The translations under genes and the position numbers were made by a program. A stretch of 64,000 nt of DNA from contig VWZS01000240.1 of assembly GCA_013397075.1 (NCBI GenBank), positions 1,549,421 through 1,613,420 on the forward strand, read 5' to 3'. The notes under the pieces are model-generated. The model ran no database searches, was not told the origin of the DNA, and saw nothing but the letters and a program-made list of their open reading frames with translations. How positions within the stretch are numbered: the stretch's first letter is position 1; each line of letters begins with the position of its first letter. Shown here in pieces: positions 61,715 to 64,000 of the stretch. This stretch comes from Rhabdornis inornatus. Lineage: Eukaryota > Chordata > Aves > Passeriformes > Rhabdornithidae.

Positions 61715-61732
61715 GGCATTGGATCAGGCCCC
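61715..61732. mobile_element. Terminus-like remnant of a palindromic repeat
   Basis: GGCATTGGATCAGGCCCC matches the GGATCAGGCCC terminus of the palindromic family. The rest of the element is not readable. Confidence 0.3.
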
Positions 61733-62411
61733 TAATACCCTAAATACAGGTTTAAAGTGACGTTTTGATATTTTGCTTCCTGCTCTACTCAGTGTTATAT
61801 GGTAATAACATAGACATATGGGCCTTAAAAGATTTTTAAAAAGCCTTTAAGTTTTTAATATGTGTTCCTTTTTCTTGCCCGTAAATTTAAAACTTATGAA
61901 GCCAATTTTTTCCTCTTCCTCTGCTATGGCGCACAAAAATCTTGAGATGAAAGGGATGTACCCAAAATGGGGTCAGCTGGCAGGAAACTACCTCCAGGAG
62001 AGGGAACTAGATGCCTTGCCGTGCTTGTAGCACAGATATTTCTAACCTTTACAATGAATAAAGGAATAGGAATGTTTCATACCTTTAGCAGTTGGTACCA
62101 AGGGTGTTTTCAGGACCTAAAGAAAGGTCCAGAGCTAGCTGGGACTTCCTCTTTTTTTCTCTTATTGGGGCAAGGTACTGCACTGTCAAGTACTCTTAGG
62201 GTTAAGTGCACTAAAAACATGTTTGGGACTAAACTCCCTACAATTTTAGCCTGTAAATTTTAACCACTGTGGAAAAAAATGCTTGCCAAGAAGGTTATTT
62301 TTAATGGTTGTGATTTGAAACCTTTATATTGTTTATTGACCTTTAAGTATGTGACATCCTTCTATAAAAATCCTTGTAAACTCTTCAGTGTATATAGATG
62401 AGCATATATAA

Positions 62412-62483
62412 AAATATACATAGCCTAAATATACATAGCCTATACATATATAGCCTAAATATATATGTATATATTTATAGCCT
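62412..62483. repeat. 15-bp AT-rich minisatellite
   Basis: Two perfect copies of AAATATACATAGCCT (62,412-62,426 and 62,427-62,441), a third diverged copy, and a longer fourth interval ending again in ATAGCCT. Confidence 0.85.
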
Positions 62484-62489
62484 CAGTTG

Positions 62490-64000
62490 GAGTATATTTT
62501 TGTATTAATTGAAGTAATTTCTAATTTCCCGCAGATAAAAAAACCCTTCAAAATTATTTTAGAAAGCCTTTAAACATTTTGAGTCTATATTTAGTGTCAA
62601 GCTGATTTAATTACTTTTAGAACAGCTGCTGTTACAGGGAACTGGAGCTGTTAAAACTGACCGTAAGTATTTATCTGAAGATATTCAACTTCAGTGTTCA
62701 GTCTTGTAGGCCTGCCAGACTCTACCCTTCTGGGTCTTGCCATCCTTTCTGGTAGTGTAATACTCTCCCCCACTGCAGAGTATTAGCGAGATGATGTTTT
62801 AATTTTGAGGGCATAATGTTTTTCTGGAAGGTTGTCTCTTATTTTTCGGGCCATCAAGGGCTGCTCAGGAGATGGAACTGTAAGAGGTAAGTGCAGTAAT
62901 CATAAAAATATAATAAATAATCACAGTTCCATATTTTACCATATATATTTTGCATCTGCATGTGTATGCATATTTGATGTTTTGCTGTAAACACAGAGAT
63001 GACTCGCCGTTCCTAACATCTTACACAGACCCAAAGTAGTTGAGCTTTTTCTGATGGAGCTTAACCTGGTATTACAGACATAAGCAATGCAACTTGGGTT
63101 GCAACTTGGCTAGCAAGCACAACATGGAGATCCTGTCTGCATCCAAGTATTCTTGAACCTTCTGGGATTTCTGAAGGCTAGTCTTTTCCTTGGAGCACAG
63201 ACTAAAGAGTCATGAAAGGCACCTTGAATCCTTAAGGAATATGAAATTAACCACCTATTAACTTACATCCTTAATATTTTCAATAAAAGTAGGACACTTG
63301 TTCACGCCCTCACTTTGATGGAAACATTGTATATATGTTCTCATACATTTTTTTTCAAAACAAAAGTAGCCACTAAAGAATGGACCGACTATTAATATTC
63401 TTGTATCTCATTAGAGCCTATGTGATTCAAGACTATGTACCAGCACTCTAGTGTGCAGGTATGGCAGCCTGAAACACATCTTAAACTGTTTTTTCTTGTT
63501 TTGCCAGCATTTGGAACACAACAGAATCTGAAGCTAGCCAAAGGACATCTAAACACTTGTAACTGAGATACAGTCATTATGTGGCTATTGCAAAATAACC
63601 TGTTGACGTACAGTCAGTTGTGCCTTTTCATTTTTGTGGGATCCCTCGCAGGTGAACGCTGTATTTTTTTGTATTTATCAGATTTGAGACATTTGTTAGA
63701 TCTTAACATTGCTCTGTTCTGGAATTGAAGTCCTCTGTAGGTGGCTCTGTCACTTTCTCAATTTGGCACAGATTTTGAGGTAAGGGCTGAGAATATCTGC
63801 CAACTGTCTCCATGCCATGGCATTGGGGTGAGGGATCTGCTTATTGGCAGGTCTAGTCCTGAGTTCCTTTATCTTTCCTGGGTTCCATGACCTGGTTGGT
63901 GGGAAACTCCAGACAAACGAAGTGTAGACCAGAGAAACTCACTGCGTATTTGATCTTGTGAGGATGTTTCTATGTGCAGTGCCCTGACACCTAGTGGATT
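62490..64000. other. Right end of the window, no gene recognised
   Basis: AT-rich intergenic DNA. No frame above about 60 codons, no recognisable repeat and no splice-supported exon. Confidence 0.6.

Noticed and set aside
1..64000. CRISPR arrays, bacterial operons, tRNA or rRNA genes
   Set aside because: No spaced direct repeats, no ribosome-binding-site-led gene strings, and no cloverleaf or rRNA-like sequence were seen. The window is vertebrate nuclear DNA.

Overview
The window is vertebrate nuclear DNA, most probably from a bird or a close sauropsid. It has one confidently recognisable protein-coding gene, the homeobox gene NKX2-1 (TTF-1), on the + strand at 12,022-13,828. The case for a bird or sauropsid rests on four things: an NKX2-1 protein that lacks the long Gly/Ala runs I remember from mammals, an old CR1 retroposon with a legible reverse-transcriptase C-terminus, several short palindromic elements of a kind common in archosaur and turtle DNA, and no recognisable mammalian SINEs. 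Species cannot be fixed from the sequence.

Layout. 1-5,340: non-coding DNA with nothing recognisable apart from short repeats. 5,340-9,900: a string of CpG-rich blocks separated by AT-rich DNA. 10,150-10,620: an AT-rich block with a cluster of NK2-type binding motifs. 11,700-12,021: probable proximal promoter and leader, with ATTA, GC-box, CCAAT and FOXA-type motifs and a run of 42 adenines just before the start codon. 12,022-13,828: two coding exons split by a 769-bp GC-rich intron. 13,829-14,720: 3' UTR ending at an AATAAA. 14,828-14,878: assembly gap. 14,880-26,550: AT-rich DNA interrupted by further CpG-rich blocks, so that NKX2-1 sits inside a roughly 21-kb CpG-rich domain typical of developmental regulators. 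26,600-64,000: a gene desert with simple repeats, an LTR-like element, a CR1 fragment, fossil palindromic elements, one isolated GC-rich island at 45.7-47.0 kb (degenerate repeats, a pentamer-like array, a 337-bp gap and a 24/25-bp minisatellite), and several TAAT-rich blocks that look like developmental enhancers.

Context. In mammals NKX2-8 and PAX9 lie 5' of NKX2-1, and SFTA3 and MBIP lie 3' of it. If that order holds here, the right-hand 49 kb is the NKX2-1 to MBIP interval. No exon of any of those neighbours was recognised. I did not find a new protein-coding system; the most interesting content is regulatory and structural. The conserved-element calls were made by eye from motif content and need alignment to other genomes.
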